The notes below the pieces were generated by a model, which searched no databases, was not told the origin of the DNA, and saw nothing but the letters and a program-made list of their open reading frames with translations. Source: Pseudoalteromonas sp. HM-SA03 (GTDB taxonomy: Bacteria; Pseudomonadota; Gammaproteobacteria; Enterobacterales; Alteromonadaceae). From it: a stretch of 58,540 nt of DNA. Below, piece after piece: positions 15,884 through 25,412 of the stretch. The DNA lies in assembly GCF_002289345.1 (NCBI RefSeq), contig NZ_NSDG01000050.1, positions 1 to 58,540 of the forward strand, given 5' to 3'. Every line of letters begins with the position of its first letter. The stretch's first letter is position 1. The position numbers and the translations under genes were made by a program.

Positions 15884-17110
15884 CTACAACCCTACGGCTT
15901 TGTTCATTGCCATAATCGGCTGAAGAATCGCCATAACTATAAACAGTACAATAATTGCCATCGTCGCTATCATCGCAGGTTCCAGCAACTTCAGCGAGAC
16001 ATTTACCATACTCTCAAATTCTCTTTCTTGGTTATTCGCTGCACGCTCAAGCATCTGTTCTAATTCACCCGACTTTTCACCGCTGGCAATCATATGCAGC
16101 ATCATAGGTGGGAACATTTTAGTCTGTTGCAACGACGCTCGAAGGCTTGCACCTTCACTCACCCGAGTCGCTGCTTCTGCAACGGAGGCTTTGATTTTTT
16201 CGTTCTCAAGTACTTGACCTGAGATTTTCATGCCCTCAAGTAGCGGAACAGAACTCGATGAGAGAATACTTAAGGTACGCGCAAATCGTGCAGTATTCAC
16301 GCTACGAGTTACCTTCCCAAGACCCGGTAAACTCAGCAGCTTGCTATCATACCAAAAGCGGATCTTAGGTTTTTGTAATGCTTTTTTAATCGCGTAAGTG
16401 CCAATGACAACCACAGCCAATGTGATCATCCAGTAGTTTTGTACAAAATTACTGGCAGCCATAACCCACTCTGTTGTCCAAGGCAGTGCTTGCTTAGACT
16501 TCTCAAAGGTCTTCAAGATTTTTGGTACTACCGTTCCCAACAGAATGGAAACAATCGCGATAGCAAAGATAACCAAAATAATGGGATACACCATCGCTTG
16601 CGTAATTTGGCTACGCATATGTTGGCGCTGCTCAGTGTAATCGGCCAAGCGATTTAGTACTTCATCTAAGTGCCCTGACTTTTCTCCAGCGGCAACCATA
16701 GAGCGGTACAAGTGATCAAATACGTGAGGAAACTCCGACATACCATCTGCAAGTGTGTAACCTTCAACAACTTTTGATCTTACCGCCATCAGCATACGCT
16801 TTAATCTTGGCTTTTCACATTGCTCAGCCACAGCCATCACCGCAGCTTCAACGGGTAAAGAAGATTGGATCAAGGTCGCCAACTGGCGCGTGATCAAGGC
16901 AAGGTCTGATACCGAGGGACGGTAGCCTTTAAAAAGCGTAAAGCCACCGCTACTTTGGTTTTTATCTTTCTCAGCAGCAGGCAAAACTTCAAGTGGCATC
17001 ATGGCTTTTTCTCTCAGCATTTGCCTAACTTGCTTCGCCGTATCCGCCTCTAAAATTCCTTTCTTCTCTTTGCCTTTACCATCTAAGGCGCGGTATTCAA
17101 ACGCAGCCAT
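15884..17110 (-). CDS. gspF: type II secretion system inner membrane protein F
   Basis: GspF is the polytopic platform protein. The 408 residues start with [18 protein letters not shown] and contain two GspF cytoplasmic domains (about 70-195 and 275-395), each followed by membrane segments near 170-195, 220-240 and 375-395. The repeated GEKSGHLDEVL and GEKSGELEQML motifs mark the duplicated fold. Its ATG overlaps the gspE stop by one base. Confidence 0.95.
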   Translation of the reverse strand: MAAFEYRALDGKGKEKKGILEADTAKQVRQMLREKAMMPLEVLPAAEKDKNQSSGGFTLFKGYRPSVSDLALITRQLATLIQSSLPVEAAVMAVAEQCEKPRLKRMLMAVRSKVVEGYTLADGMSEFPHVFDHLYRSMVAAGEKSGHLDEVLNRLADYTEQRQHMRSQITQAMVYPIILVIFAIAIVSILLGTVVPKILKTFEKSKQALPWTTEWVMAASNFVQNYWMITLAVVVIGTYAIKKALQKPKIRFWYDSKLLSLPGLGKVTRSVNTARFARTLSILSSSSVPLLEGMKISGQVLENEKIKASVAEAATRVSEGASLRASLQQTKMFPPMMLHMIASGEKSGELEQMLERAANNQEREFESMVNVSLKLLEPAMIATMAIIVLFIVMAILQPIMAMNKAVGL

Positions 17111-18696
17111 TAGCCTTCCTCACGCGTTACACGCATTACTTCTTCTAAGGTTGTTTGGCCAGCCAGTACTCGCGAACAGCCATCTTGTCGGATGCTTGGC
17201 GTACGCTTACGAATATACTTCTCTACCGCTTGCTCACCTTTACCGTTATGAATAAGTTCGCGGATAGGCTCATCAACGATGAGAAGCTCATGAATACCTG
17301 TACGGCCTTTGTAACCATTGAAATTACACTCTTCACAGCCAACAGCACGGAAGATTTGCGTACCACTGTCTTTGGCCACACCCAGTAGTTCACATTCTCG
17401 TTCATCCGCCAAATGCGCTTCTTTACAGTTAGGGCAGAGCGTTCGTACCAATCGCTGTGACAGCACGCCTAGCAGTGATGAACTTAAAAGGAACGGCTCA
17501 ACCCCCATATCTTCCATACGCGTGATAGCACCGGCGGCCGTATTCGTGTGTAGTGTGGATAATACCAAGTGACCGGTCAAAGACGCTTGAACACCAATTT
17601 GCGCGGTTTCTAAATCTCGGATCTCACCGACCATCACTACATCGGGATCTTGACGTAGGATCGCACGTAAACCTCGAGCGAATGTCATATCCACTTTTGG
17701 ATTTACTTGTGTTTGGCCAATGCCTGGGATCTCATATTCAATCGGATCTTCAACCGTTAAAATATTACGATCCCTAGAATTGATTTGTGTCATGCCGGCG
17801 TACAAGGTCGTACTCTTACCTGAGCCCGTTGGACCGGTAACCAGTATGATGCCGTGAGGCTTGGCTATGATCTCTGCAAACGCATCGCGGTTTGCTTGGG
17901 TCATGCCCAAATCTTCGAGATCTAATCGCGCATTATTTTTGTCTAGTAGACGCAGCACCACTCGCTCACCAAAGCTTGATGGCATCGTCGATACACGCAC
18001 ATCCACGGCTCGCCCCGCAATCCGCAGACTAATACGGCCATCTTGCGGTACACGTTTTTCTGCGATGTCGAGCTTAGCCATTACTTTGATACGAGACACT
18101 AATAATGAAGACAACTTACGATTTGGCTTCAATACTTCTTTCAGTACGCCATCAACCCTAAAGCGAATAACCAGTTCTTGCTCAAAGGTTTCGATATGGA
18201 TATCCGACGCACCTTCTTTTATCGCTTCACTCAACATGGCGTTAATGAGCTTGATGATAGGCGCATCATCATCCGCAGCTAGCAGATCTTCTGTTTGTGG
18301 CAACTCTTCAGCAAGCGAGAACAAGTCCATCTCGTTGCCGATATCTTCCATCATCTGTTGTGTTTCAGAGCTATCTCTTTGATAAGACGCTTCAAGCATA
18401 TGCTCAAAGCGTTCTTCATCTAGCGCTTCAAGATGTAATGTTTTGCCTGCAACACGGCGTACTTCCATCAGCGTTTCAAGATCAAGTGTGCCTTTGTGAA
18501 AGAGCTTAGCCTGATCGCCATCTGGGCTGAGTAACACCCCTTTTCGACGTGCAAACGAAAATGGTAAACGCAATGAAATCGTCGGTACGACAGGCATGTC
18601 AGCCACTTCGCCTAGTATTGGCTCAGCGCTTTGTAGCTGCGCTGCCATCTCTTCAGCCTCAGCACCTAAATCTGGCGTGACTTTTTCATCAATCAT
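17110..18696 (-). CDS. gspE: type II secretion system ATPase E
   Basis: GspE is the cytoplasmic hexameric ATPase that powers pseudopilus assembly. The product is about 528 residues. It has an N-terminal domain (T2SSE_N), Walker [15 protein letters not shown] (about 290-303), an Asp box (VEDPIEYE), Walker B with EIRD, a [11 protein letters not shown]is box and a four-cysteine zinc subdomain (CPNC ... CEEC). I prefer the ATG at 18696: AAGAG lies 7 bases upstream. A GTG two codons earlier (18702) would sit on top of that RBS. Confidence 0.95.
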   Translation of the reverse strand: MIDEKVTPDLGAEAEEMAAQLQSAEPILGEVADMPVVPTISLRLPFSFARRKGVLLSPDGDQAKLFHKGTLDLETLMEVRRVAGKTLHLEALDEERFEHMLEASYQRDSSETQQMMEDIGNEMDLFSLAEELPQTEDLLAADDDAPIIKLINAMLSEAIKEGASDIHIETFEQELVIRFRVDGVLKEVLKPNRKLSSLLVSRIKVMAKLDIAEKRVPQDGRISLRIAGRAVDVRVSTMPSSFGERVVLRLLDKNNARLDLEDLGMTQANRDAFAEIIAKPHGIILVTGPTGSGKSTTLYAGMTQINSRDRNILTVEDPIEYEIPGIGQTQVNPKVDMTFARGLRAILRQDPDVVMVGEIRDLETAQIGVQASLTGHLVLSTLHTNTAAGAITRMEDMGVEPFLLSSSLLGVLSQRLVRTLCPNCKEAHLADERECELLGVAKDSGTQIFRAVGCEECNFNGYKGRTGIHELLIVDEPIRELIHNGKGEQAVEKYIRKRTPSIRQDGCSRVLAGQTTLEEVMRVTREEG

Positions 18697-20755
18697 TTTC
18701 ACGCTCTTTTCTATTTTGTTCTTTCAAGAACTCTTCATACGTCGGTGGCAAAGTAAGCTTGTCGTCCCACTTAGGAAGGATTGGCGTATCTTCAAATGGC
18801 ATTAACTCGATACCATCTTCTCTTTGTTTATGCTGCTCACTACGGATAAAGTTATATTTTGAATGGCTAATCTCATTCATACTTCGGCTATCACGTACAA
18901 TAGTAGGACGGATAAAGACGAGTAAGTTACGCTTTTCCTTCTTAGTCCCTGTTGATCTAAATAGGTGACCTAACACTGGAATATCACCTAATAGTGGTAC
19001 TTTAGAAACACTTTCTTGAACGGTTTCGTCAATCAGACCACCTAAGATAACCATGCCGCCATCATCCGCGATAACCGTGGTATTGATAGCACGTTTAGCC
19101 ACTCGAATATCCACCGACGTCGCACCTTTCACGCTTGATACTTCTTGTTCTATCGTCAGTTGAACGGCTGTACCATCGTTAATCTGAGGGGTTACTTTTA
19201 ATTTAATACCCACTTCTTGACGGTCTACCGTTTGGAATGGGTTTGAGTTATTGTCGTTTGCAGTAGAGCCAGTCACGATCGGTACTTCTTCACCGACGAT
19301 CATGGACGCTTCTTCGTTATCCATAGTCGTAACTGACGGTGTAGCTAGAATATTTGAGTTGGTATCCGTGGTTACTGCTTGAATGATTGCACCCCAATCA
19401 TTCTTCACAATACCAGCCGCCAGACCATTGATATTTTTCAGTAGGCCTGCCAAACCGCTATAATCACCGCGCTGAGTCTCTGTTGTATTAGAAACTTTGT
19501 TATCGTCACTTCCTACTATCGTACCTTTCACTTCGATATCGCGAGCTTGTTGTGCTGCAACAGCTAGTGAACCGATCGGAACAGTGTTGCCATCATTAAA
19601 CTGCAGCACCCCGCCTTTTTCAGAGATCCATTGTAAGCCAAGGTTAATACCATCGGCTTCAGAAACCTCAACAACAATCGCTTCAACCAGTACTTGAGCT
19701 CGACGAATATCTAACTTTTTAATCACCTGAGTTAATGAGCGCATGGTATCTGGCTGTGCGGTAATCACCAGCGAGTTTGAGTCTTCGTGCGCCTCAATAC
19801 TGGTTTCATTTTTGCTACTACTGCGAGTTCTTGCTTGCTGACCTGCGGCTTGCTCTTCTTCAATCGATTTACTCACGCCTTGAAGAACCTTAACCAAGTC
19901 TTCCGCTTTTGCGTAATTCAGATAGAAGACCTGAGTATTGCCTTGAGATTGTAATTCATCATCTAAACGCTTGATGAGTTCAGCCGCGCGGCTACGGGCC
20001 TGTGATTCGCCACTAACAATGACGCTGTTGGTACGGGTATCTGACACAATTTTCGGGATAAGGAAGTCTGGTACACCACCTTTCCCTGAGTCTTGGAAAA
20101 TCTTTTCAACGACTTTAACAACATCTTCAGCTGTGGCATGCTTCAACTTAACGATATCAACACGCTTATCGCCTGCTTGGTCAACTGTTTTGATAATATC
20201 AACAAGGCGATTCACCGAGGAAGCATGGCCGGTTAGCATCATCACGTTTGCTGAATTTAGATTGGTTACGTGACCACCATCTTTTTGGTCACTGAATTGA
20301 CGAATAAGCGGGCCAAGCTCTTGCACACTAACGTTCTTCACACGCACAACGCGTGTTACCATTACGTCACCATTACCTAGCTCTTCACCAGATACCAAAG
20401 GGACATTTGACTTTTTACCATCAGAACTACGAACTACCTTAAGCACACCGCTATCCATTTCAATAACAGAATAACCATACACTTCCAGCACGTTTAAAAA
20501 GAACTGATAATAAAGCTTTTCATCCATCAGCTCATAACTGCGAACATTGATATTACCGCGCACGTTAGGGTCTATGATGATAGTTTTATTCAGCTTATCA
20601 CTAACGATATTAATGAATTCATTAATATCGGTACCTTTGAAGTTCGCGGCATATTCAACCGCAGAAACAGAAAGTGAAATACCAGCAGCAATCAAGAGCG
20701 TTGCATACTTAGCTAACCCTTTTTTGGTTTTTGTGAGGTGTAGCTTTTTACCCAT
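18689..20755 (-). CDS. gspD: type II secretion system secretin D
   Basis: GspD forms the outer-membrane secretin channel. The 688-residue precursor has a signal peptide (about 1-32, ending VSA), an N0 domain, three N1-N3 repeats (about 120-350) and the C-terminal secretin domain with [25 protein letters not shown] near the end. A Ser/Gly-rich insertion around 305-320 is normal for the N3 loop. It overlaps gspE by 8 bases and follows gspC by 27 bases. Confidence 0.96.
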   Translation of the reverse strand: MGKKLHLTKTKKGLAKYATLLIAAGISLSVSAVEYAANFKGTDINEFINIVSDKLNKTIIIDPNVRGNINVRSYELMDEKLYYQFFLNVLEVYGYSVIEMDSGVLKVVRSSDGKKSNVPLVSGEELGNGDVMVTRVVRVKNVSVQELGPLIRQFSDQKDGGHVTNLNSANVMMLTGHASSVNRLVDIIKTVDQAGDKRVDIVKLKHATAEDVVKVVEKIFQDSGKGGVPDFLIPKIVSDTRTNSVIVSGESQARSRAAELIKRLDDELQSQGNTQVFYLNYAKAEDLVKVLQGVSKSIEEEQAAGQQARTRSSSKNETSIEAHEDSNSLVITAQPDTMRSLTQVIKKLDIRRAQVLVEAIVVEVSEADGINLGLQWISEKGGVLQFNDGNTVPIGSLAVAAQQARDIEVKGTIVGSDDNKVSNTTETQRGDYSGLAGLLKNINGLAAGIVKNDWGAIIQAVTTDTNSNILATPSVTTMDNEEASMIVGEEVPIVTGSTANDNNSNPFQTVDRQEVGIKLKVTPQINDGTAVQLTIEQEVSSVKGATSVDIRVAKRAINTTVIADDGGMVILGGLIDETVQESVSKVPLLGDIPVLGHLFRSTGTKKEKRNLLVFIRPTIVRDSRSMNEISHSKYNFIRSEQHKQREDGIELMPFEDTPILPKWDDKLTLPPTYEEFLKEQNRKEREND

Positions 20756-20782
20756 TATTCTAAAACTCCAAAATTAGTAACT

Positions 20783-21667
20783 TTACAGGCTAAACTGCAC
20801 ATCCATCACCTGACCGCCTCGCTCGATCGTGATGTTTGCATCTGTGCTCGTTCTAAGTTCATTAATAGCTGACATAGCCTGTTTCATATCCGTGAGCTGA
20901 AATCCATTAATTGCGATTGCTAGATCATTTGCTTGTAAACCGACTTGTTTAAATAGCTCGGGATCTTTACCAGGTGTGAGGCGATAACCAATTAGCTCTC
21001 CATTGCGGCGTTCTGGTGAAATTTTAATATAATCAAATAATTTACCTGGATCGCTAAGCAATTCTTGGCGACGATTTGCTAGTTCATTTCGAGATGGAGT
21101 AGGTGAAGTTGTGCTGTTGACGATTTTCTTTGGCTTTGTTGGCATCGCCACAGTGCGACTAAACTCTATGCCATCTAACATAAGCGTTTCAAAACGCCCA
21201 CTAACGTCCAATATCACACGATCAGGTAATACCCGAGCAAGCTTTGCACGAGTGCCTGTGATGGGCGCGTCAACAGAATAGGTCTCTTGACGCCCCTGAG
21301 ATTCAATAATAGCAAGGCCTGCACCATCATCTTGGCTGACAGCCACGATACCAGTTAGCCTAACGTTAAGCGTTGTTTCTGGTGCATCAGAAACCACAGG
21401 CTGTGGTTTGCTATCAGGCTTAGCATTTGCCTCACCAAACAAGTTTTGAGCAACAATTCCTTGGCTTGTGATACCGCTACTTGATTGACTATACAGTTGT
21501 GATGCAGGGAGCAAGGGTTGAGTTTGTGGCACAGGCCATAACAACCAAAATAATTGCGAAAAGAGAAACGCAACGTAAACAACCGACAGGACAACAATGA
21601 TACGACTCAATTTTGCATGAGGCAAACCAAGCCAAAACTTCTGAAGCTGTTGTAACTGTAATTCCAT
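20783..21667 (-). CDS. gspC: type II secretion system protein C
   Basis: GspC connects the inner-membrane platform to the secretin. The 294 residues comprise one membrane helix (about 20-44), a Pro-rich linker, the HR domain (about 85-165, with NLFGEAN before it) and a C-terminal PDZ domain (about 215-294, GYRLTPGKDPELFKQVGLQ). It is the first gene of the operon; the promoter should lie within 21668-21943, but I could not identify convincing boxes. Confidence 0.95.
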   Translation of the reverse strand: MELQLQQLQKFWLGLPHAKLSRIIVVLSVVYVAFLFSQLFWLLWPVPQTQPLLPASQLYSQSSSGITSQGIVAQNLFGEANAKPDSKPQPVVSDAPETTLNVRLTGIVAVSQDDGAGLAIIESQGRQETYSVDAPITGTRAKLARVLPDRVILDVSGRFETLMLDGIEFSRTVAMPTKPKKIVNSTTSPTPSRNELANRRQELLSDPGKLFDYIKISPERRNGELIGYRLTPGKDPELFKQVGLQANDLAIAINGFQLTDMKQAMSAINELRTSTDANITIERGGQVMDVQFSL

Positions 21668-21943
21668 ATAATACTTTTCTTATTCTCTTGAACGCCCCAG
21701 TGTACCGCCTCGAAATTTTTTCAACAAGCGTGCATTTGTTAAACTTTTAATTAAATAGGTACACCGTAGGCCAATTAACTGAATCTAAACTTAACCTTGG
21801 AACATAGACACACATATTAGTTCATTTTTTAGGTAAAGTGCGATTAACTCACAAGTTTAGTGCCTGTCATCTACTTTGTTTGCATAACGAAATATGCTAA
21901 ATTTATCAGGTTAAATTTCACACTAGCAAATAGTTAACGAATT

Positions 21944-22354
21944 GTGACAAAACTCCAACAGGAAAACAACCAATCTGAACAGAAAGTTCGTATTGATAAG
22001 TGGTTATGGGCTGCTCGCTTTTACAAAACACGAGCGCTTGCTCGCGATATGGTCCAAGGTGGCAAAGTACATTACAACGGTCAGCGCTGTAAACCAAGTA
22101 AAACGGTTGAAGTCGGCGCGGTAGTGAAATTGGCCCAAGGATATGAAGAGAAAGAAGTAACCATACTTAAAATCATGGAAAAGCGACAAGCGGCTCCTAT
22201 CGCTCAAACTCTTTATGAAGAGTCTGAGGCGAGTATTGAAAAACGAACGCAAAACGCGTTGGCGCGCCAAAACAATAGCTTGTTTGCGCCTCGTCCCGCC
22301 ACTAAGCCGGACAAGAAACAACGCCGTGAATTACTTAAATTGAAATCAAACTAG
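21944..22354 (+). CDS. hslR: ribosome-associated heat shock protein Hsp15
   Basis: Hsp15 binds 50S subunits carrying stalled nascent chains and helps recycle them. The 136-residue protein has an S4 RNA-binding domain (about 14-75; VRIDKWLWAARFYKTRALA ... GGKVHYNGQRCKPS) and a basic C-terminal tail. The start codon is GTG. hslO follows after 11 bases, as in the heat-shock operon of other gammaproteobacteria. A sigma-32 promoter is expected but I could not define one. Confidence 0.95.
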   Translation: MTKLQQENNQSEQKVRIDKWLWAARFYKTRALARDMVQGGKVHYNGQRCKPSKTVEVGAVVKLAQGYEEKEVTILKIMEKRQAAPIAQTLYEESEASIEKRTQNALARQNNSLFAPRPATKPDKKQRRELLKLKSN

Positions 22355-22365
22355 GATTTTCATTG

Positions 22366-23211
22366 ATGCAGACTGATTTACTTCACCGTTATATTTTCGA
22401 CAAGTTAGACGTACGTGGTGAGCTTGTACAAATAGAACAGACTTTTACTGACATCATTAGTGGTCACAACTACCCAGAGCCTGTAAAGCAGCTATTAGGC
22501 GAGTTATTGGTTGCAACCAGTTTGCTTACCGCTACGTTAAAATTTGAAGGTGACATTGCTGTCCAGCTTCAAGGTGATGGCCCAGTAAAATATGCGGTTA
22601 TCAATGGTAATCACAAACAACAGATGCGCGGCGTAGCTAGGCTGCAATCTGAGGTTTCAGGATCATCTGTACCTGAGCTCATGGGCAAAGGCTATATGGT
22701 TATCACCATTACACCGACAAAAGGCGAACGCTATCAAGGCATAGTTCCGCTTTCTAAAGCATCACTTGCCGAATGTTTAGAAGAGTACTTCGAGCAATCT
22801 GAGCAATTGAAAACCCGTTTATGGTTCGCAACAAGCCTAGTTGGCGATAAAGTGAAAGCGGCTGGTCTGTTTTTACAAGTACTGCCTGTCAATAAAGAAA
22901 AGTCTGTTGCCGATTTCCAACATCTTGAAGCACTAAGCGACACGATTAAAGATGAAGAGCTACTAGATTTAGACGCCAATACCGTACTAACAAGACTGTA
23001 TCACGAAGACAATCCTCAACTTTTTGAACCACAAGCTATCTCGTTTGTATGTGGATGTAGCCGTGAAAAAACCGAGAATGCGCTGGCCAATGTCGGACTA
23101 GAAGCCTTGATGGAAGACTTGCAAAAACACGGCGAAGTCAATATTAGCTGTCATTACTGCTTGAAAAACTACGTTTTTAACGAGCAAGATATTAAATCGT
23201 TATTTAATTAA
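22366..23211 (+). CDS. hslO: Hsp33 redox-regulated holdase
   Basis: Hsp33 is a cytoplasmic chaperone switched on by oxidation. The zinc-binding redox switch is present near the C-terminus: CGC (C229, C231) and CHYC (C262, C265), matching CxC-x(n)-CxxC. The 281-residue length is normal. I chose the ATG at 22366 (MQTDLLHRYIF); a TTG immediately before it adds one residue. AGGA lies about 10 bases upstream. It ends 30 bases before a strong terminator. Confidence 0.96.
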   Translation: MQTDLLHRYIFDKLDVRGELVQIEQTFTDIISGHNYPEPVKQLLGELLVATSLLTATLKFEGDIAVQLQGDGPVKYAVINGNHKQQMRGVARLQSEVSGSSVPELMGKGYMVITITPTKGERYQGIVPLSKASLAECLEEYFEQSEQLKTRLWFATSLVGDKVKAAGLFLQVLPVNKEKSVADFQHLEALSDTIKDEELLDLDANTVLTRLYHEDNPQLFEPQAISFVCGCSREKTENALANVGLEALMEDLQKHGEVNISCHYCLKNYVFNEQDIKSLFN

Positions 23212-23242
23212 GTTGCGCTTTAGCCCTTAATTACAAAATGAA

Positions 23243-23266
23243 ACCGCCATTTTTGGCGGTTTTTTT
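23243..23266 (+). terminator. rho-independent terminator after hslRO
   Basis: A 7-bp stem ACCGCCA / TGGCGGT with a 4-base loop is followed by six to seven T. It ends the hslR-hslO transcript. Confidence 0.9.
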
Positions 23267-23278
23267 ATGGCTATTGGG

Positions 23279-23324
23279 TGATACCGGTGTCATAAAACAT
23301 ATAAAAGCTATGACACCGGTATCA
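23279..23324. promoter_or_regulatory. paired operator-like palindromes upstream of pckA
   Basis: Two 16-base sequences, TGATACCGGTGTCATA (23279-23294) and TATGACACCGGTATCA (23309-23324), are perfect inverted copies of each other separated by 14 bases. Each half is itself close to a palindrome of the form TGAYACCGGTRTCA with a central CCGG, which is the general look of LacI/GalR-family operators. The centres are 32 bases apart, about three helical turns, so two dimers would sit on the same face. They lie about 150 bases before pckA and just after the hslO terminator. No U tract follows, so a terminator role is unlikely. Confidence 0.7.
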
Positions 23325-23474
23325 TTGAAATTATTCAAGTTTTTTGACGTTTTTATGTAATTTTAAGCACTCTAAAGGCTCGAATATCTCAATTTCATCT
23401 GTTACTATAAATTTAGCTAAGGGCAAGAGTACCCCAGAGCTATCCCGTTCAACTCTCACTTTTTAGGTATAAAC

Positions 23475-25013
23475 ATGACTTCAAGCGCTACTCGTTTTGT
23501 CGATTTAACCGCAGCTGAACTTGTCGAACACGCTATCCGTCGTGGCGAGGGCACTTTAGCCGCAAATGGAGCTTTTGTTGCAAAAACTGGTCGTCGTACT
23601 GGACGTTCACCAAACGACCGTTTCATCGTAAAAGAATCAAGCACAGAAAATGACATCCAATGGGGTAACGTAAACCGCCCATTCGAAGGTGCTAAGTTTG
23701 ATGCTTTATGGGCTCGCGTAGAAGCGCACGTTCTTGAAAATGACCACTTCGTCTCTCACTTAGAAGTCGGTGCGGATCCTGAGCACTATTTACCTGTCGT
23801 TGTAACGACTGAAACTGCTTGGCACCACATTTTCGCTAAAAACATGTTTATCGAACCTAACTCTTATAACAAAACTGATTTACCTGAATGGCAGGTGATG
23901 AACGTACCTTCTTTTGTTTGTGATCCTGAGCGTGATGGCACAAACAGCGATGGTACCGTTATCATCAACTTTGCACAGCGCAAAGTGCTTATCGCAGGTA
24001 TGCATTACGCCGGTGAAATGAAGAAGTCGATGTTCTCTGTACAGAACTTCTTACTACCAGCAAAAGGTGTACTACCTATGCACTGCAGTGCAAACGTTGG
24101 CGAAGCTGGTGACACAACGTTATTCTTTGGTCTATCAGGAACAGGTAAAACGACTCTTTCTGCGGATCCTAAGCGTTTTCTTATCGGTGATGATGAGCAC
24201 GGTTGGGCACCTGGTAGCGTATTCAACATTGAAGGCGGTTGTTATGCGAAATGTATCGACCTGTCACAAAAGAACGAGCCTGTTATTTGGGATGCAATCC
24301 GTTTTGGTACTATTTTAGAAAACGTCGTGCTAGATGAAACGCGTACTCCTGACTATACCGATTCAAGCTTAACGCAAAATACGCGTGCAGCTTACCCTCT
24401 TGAGCATGTTGAAAAGCGTAAAGTTGAAAACCGCGCTGGCGAGCCTCGTGCAGTTGTATTCTTAACTTGTGACGTGAGCGGCGTATTACCTCCAGTTTCA
24501 ATCCTAAGCGAAGAAGCTGCGGCTTATCACTTCCTTAGTGGCTACACAGCGAAAGTAGGCTCAACTGAGATTGGTTCAACTTCTGATATCGAATCAACTT
24601 TCTCAACTTGTTTTGGTGCTCCTTTCTTCCCGCGTCCAGCAGGCGTGTACGCTGAGCTACTAATGAAACGCGTGCGTGAGTTTGGCGCTAAAGTTTACCT
24701 AGTAAACACAGGTTGGACTGGTGGCCCTTATGGCATTGGTAAGCGTTTTGACATTCCAACAACTCGCGCCGTGATTGATGCAATCGTAAACGATACATTA
24801 GAGGGCGTTGAGACACAGCACATTGAGGCACTAAATTTAGATGTACCAGTGGCAGTGGAAGGTGTTGATAGCAAGCTACTTAATCCAGTAAACACATGGC
24901 AAGATCAAGCTAAGTATGCTGAATATGCAGCTAAGCTTGCGGCAGATTTCAAAGAAAACTTCGCTAAATACGATGTTTCTGAAGCAATCAAAGCAGCAGG
25001 TCCTCGCGGCTAA
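23475..25013 (+). CDS. pckA: phosphoenolpyruvate carboxykinase (ATP)
   Basis: PckA converts oxaloacetate and ATP to phosphoenolpyruvate and CO2, the first committed step of gluconeogenesis. The 512-residue protein has the substrate-binding [10 protein letters not shown] (about 41-50), kinase-1a motif [14 protein letters not shown] (about 219-232), kinase-2 [10 protein letters not shown] (about 235-244) with metal-binding Asp, and [14 protein letters not shown] near 412-425. It is monocistronic: a paired operator lies upstream and a terminator downstream. Confidence 0.97.
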   Translation: MTSSATRFVDLTAAELVEHAIRRGEGTLAANGAFVAKTGRRTGRSPNDRFIVKESSTENDIQWGNVNRPFEGAKFDALWARVEAHVLENDHFVSHLEVGADPEHYLPVVVTTETAWHHIFAKNMFIEPNSYNKTDLPEWQVMNVPSFVCDPERDGTNSDGTVIINFAQRKVLIAGMHYAGEMKKSMFSVQNFLLPAKGVLPMHCSANVGEAGDTTLFFGLSGTGKTTLSADPKRFLIGDDEHGWAPGSVFNIEGGCYAKCIDLSQKNEPVIWDAIRFGTILENVVLDETRTPDYTDSSLTQNTRAAYPLEHVEKRKVENRAGEPRAVVFLTCDVSGVLPPVSILSEEAAAYHFLSGYTAKVGSTEIGSTSDIESTFSTCFGAPFFPRPAGVYAELLMKRVREFGAKVYLVNTGWTGGPYGIGKRFDIPTTRAVIDAIVNDTLEGVETQHIEALNLDVPVAVEGVDSKLLNPVNTWQDQAKYAEYAAKLAADFKENFAKYDVSEAIKAAGPRG

Positions 25014-25036
25014 ACCTAAGAAAGATTCCTTTATCA

Positions 25037-25064
25037 AAAGCGCCCCTTGTTTGGGCGTTTTTTT
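25037..25064 (+). terminator. rho-independent terminator after pckA
   Basis: A CGCCC / GGGCG stem extended by flanking A:T and G:U pairs has a 7-base loop and is followed by a run of seven T. It lies about 25 bases past the pckA stop. Confidence 0.88.
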
Positions 25065-25171
25065 GTGCCCCTTTTACACATAAATATCCTTAAGCAAACC
25101 TAGCATTAATATTTAGGTACATACACGCTTATATATTGCTGATTATTTAAACAGCACGTATAAGGAAAACC

Positions 25172-25366
25172 ATGAAATTACAATTAAAGAAGAAACAACT
25201 AAAATCGCTGCAAGCGAAAGATCTAAACAATCAGGCAACTAGAAAAATTGCTGCCGCAGGTGCGACTTTTGGTTCTAGAGTTGATTGTGGCAGTTGGCAA
25301 ATTTGTGATACTCACCCTGCGATTTGTGAGTCAATGGGACTTTGTCGTTCAGTAGATATCTGCTAA
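25172..25366 (+). CDS. putative RiPP (lanthipeptide-like) precursor peptide
   Basis: This 64-residue peptide has a basic leader (MKLQLKKKQLKSLQ) and a helical stretch ending IAAAG at residue 30, resembling a leader cleavage site. The 34-residue core has five cysteines at 39, 45, 52, 58 and 64. Each is preceded by a Ser or Thr four or five residues earlier (S35, S41, T47, S54, S60), the pattern expected for a chain of thioether rings; the last residue is Cys. The K-rich LxLKKKxLKxL leader resembles peptides annotated as class I lanthipeptides in Pseudoalteromonas (recalled, not searched). A clear AAGGA RBS precedes the ATG. No modification enzyme or transporter is encoded nearby. Alternatives are a disulfide-rich or metal-binding peptide. 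Confidence 0.7.
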   Translation: MKLQLKKKQLKSLQAKDLNNQATRKIAAAGATFGSRVDCGSWQICDTHPAICESMGLCRSVDIC

Positions 25367-25388
25367 TAACGCGATAACCAAGTCCTTT

Positions 25389-25412
25389 AATAGGGCGAAA
25401 ATTCGCCCTATT
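25389..25412. terminator. hairpin between convergent genes
   Basis: An 11-bp stem AATAGGGCGAA / TTCGCCCTATT with a 2-base loop lies between the putative peptide gene and the convergent acyltransferase-like gene, whose stop codon it touches. It lacks a long T run on either side, so it is either a weak bidirectional terminator or a 3'-end stabilising hairpin. Confidence 0.65.

Noticed and set aside
17861..18382. Plus-strand 173-codon open frame opposite gspE
   Set aside because: It lies entirely inside the well-supported gspE gene; its Ser/Arg-rich composition is a by-product of the opposite frame, and it has no RBS or recognisable motif.
23279..23324. The long inverted repeat as a second hslO terminator
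   Set aside because: A proper terminator with a T run already ends hslO at 23243-23266; this repeat has no T run and each arm is itself palindromic, which fits operators better.
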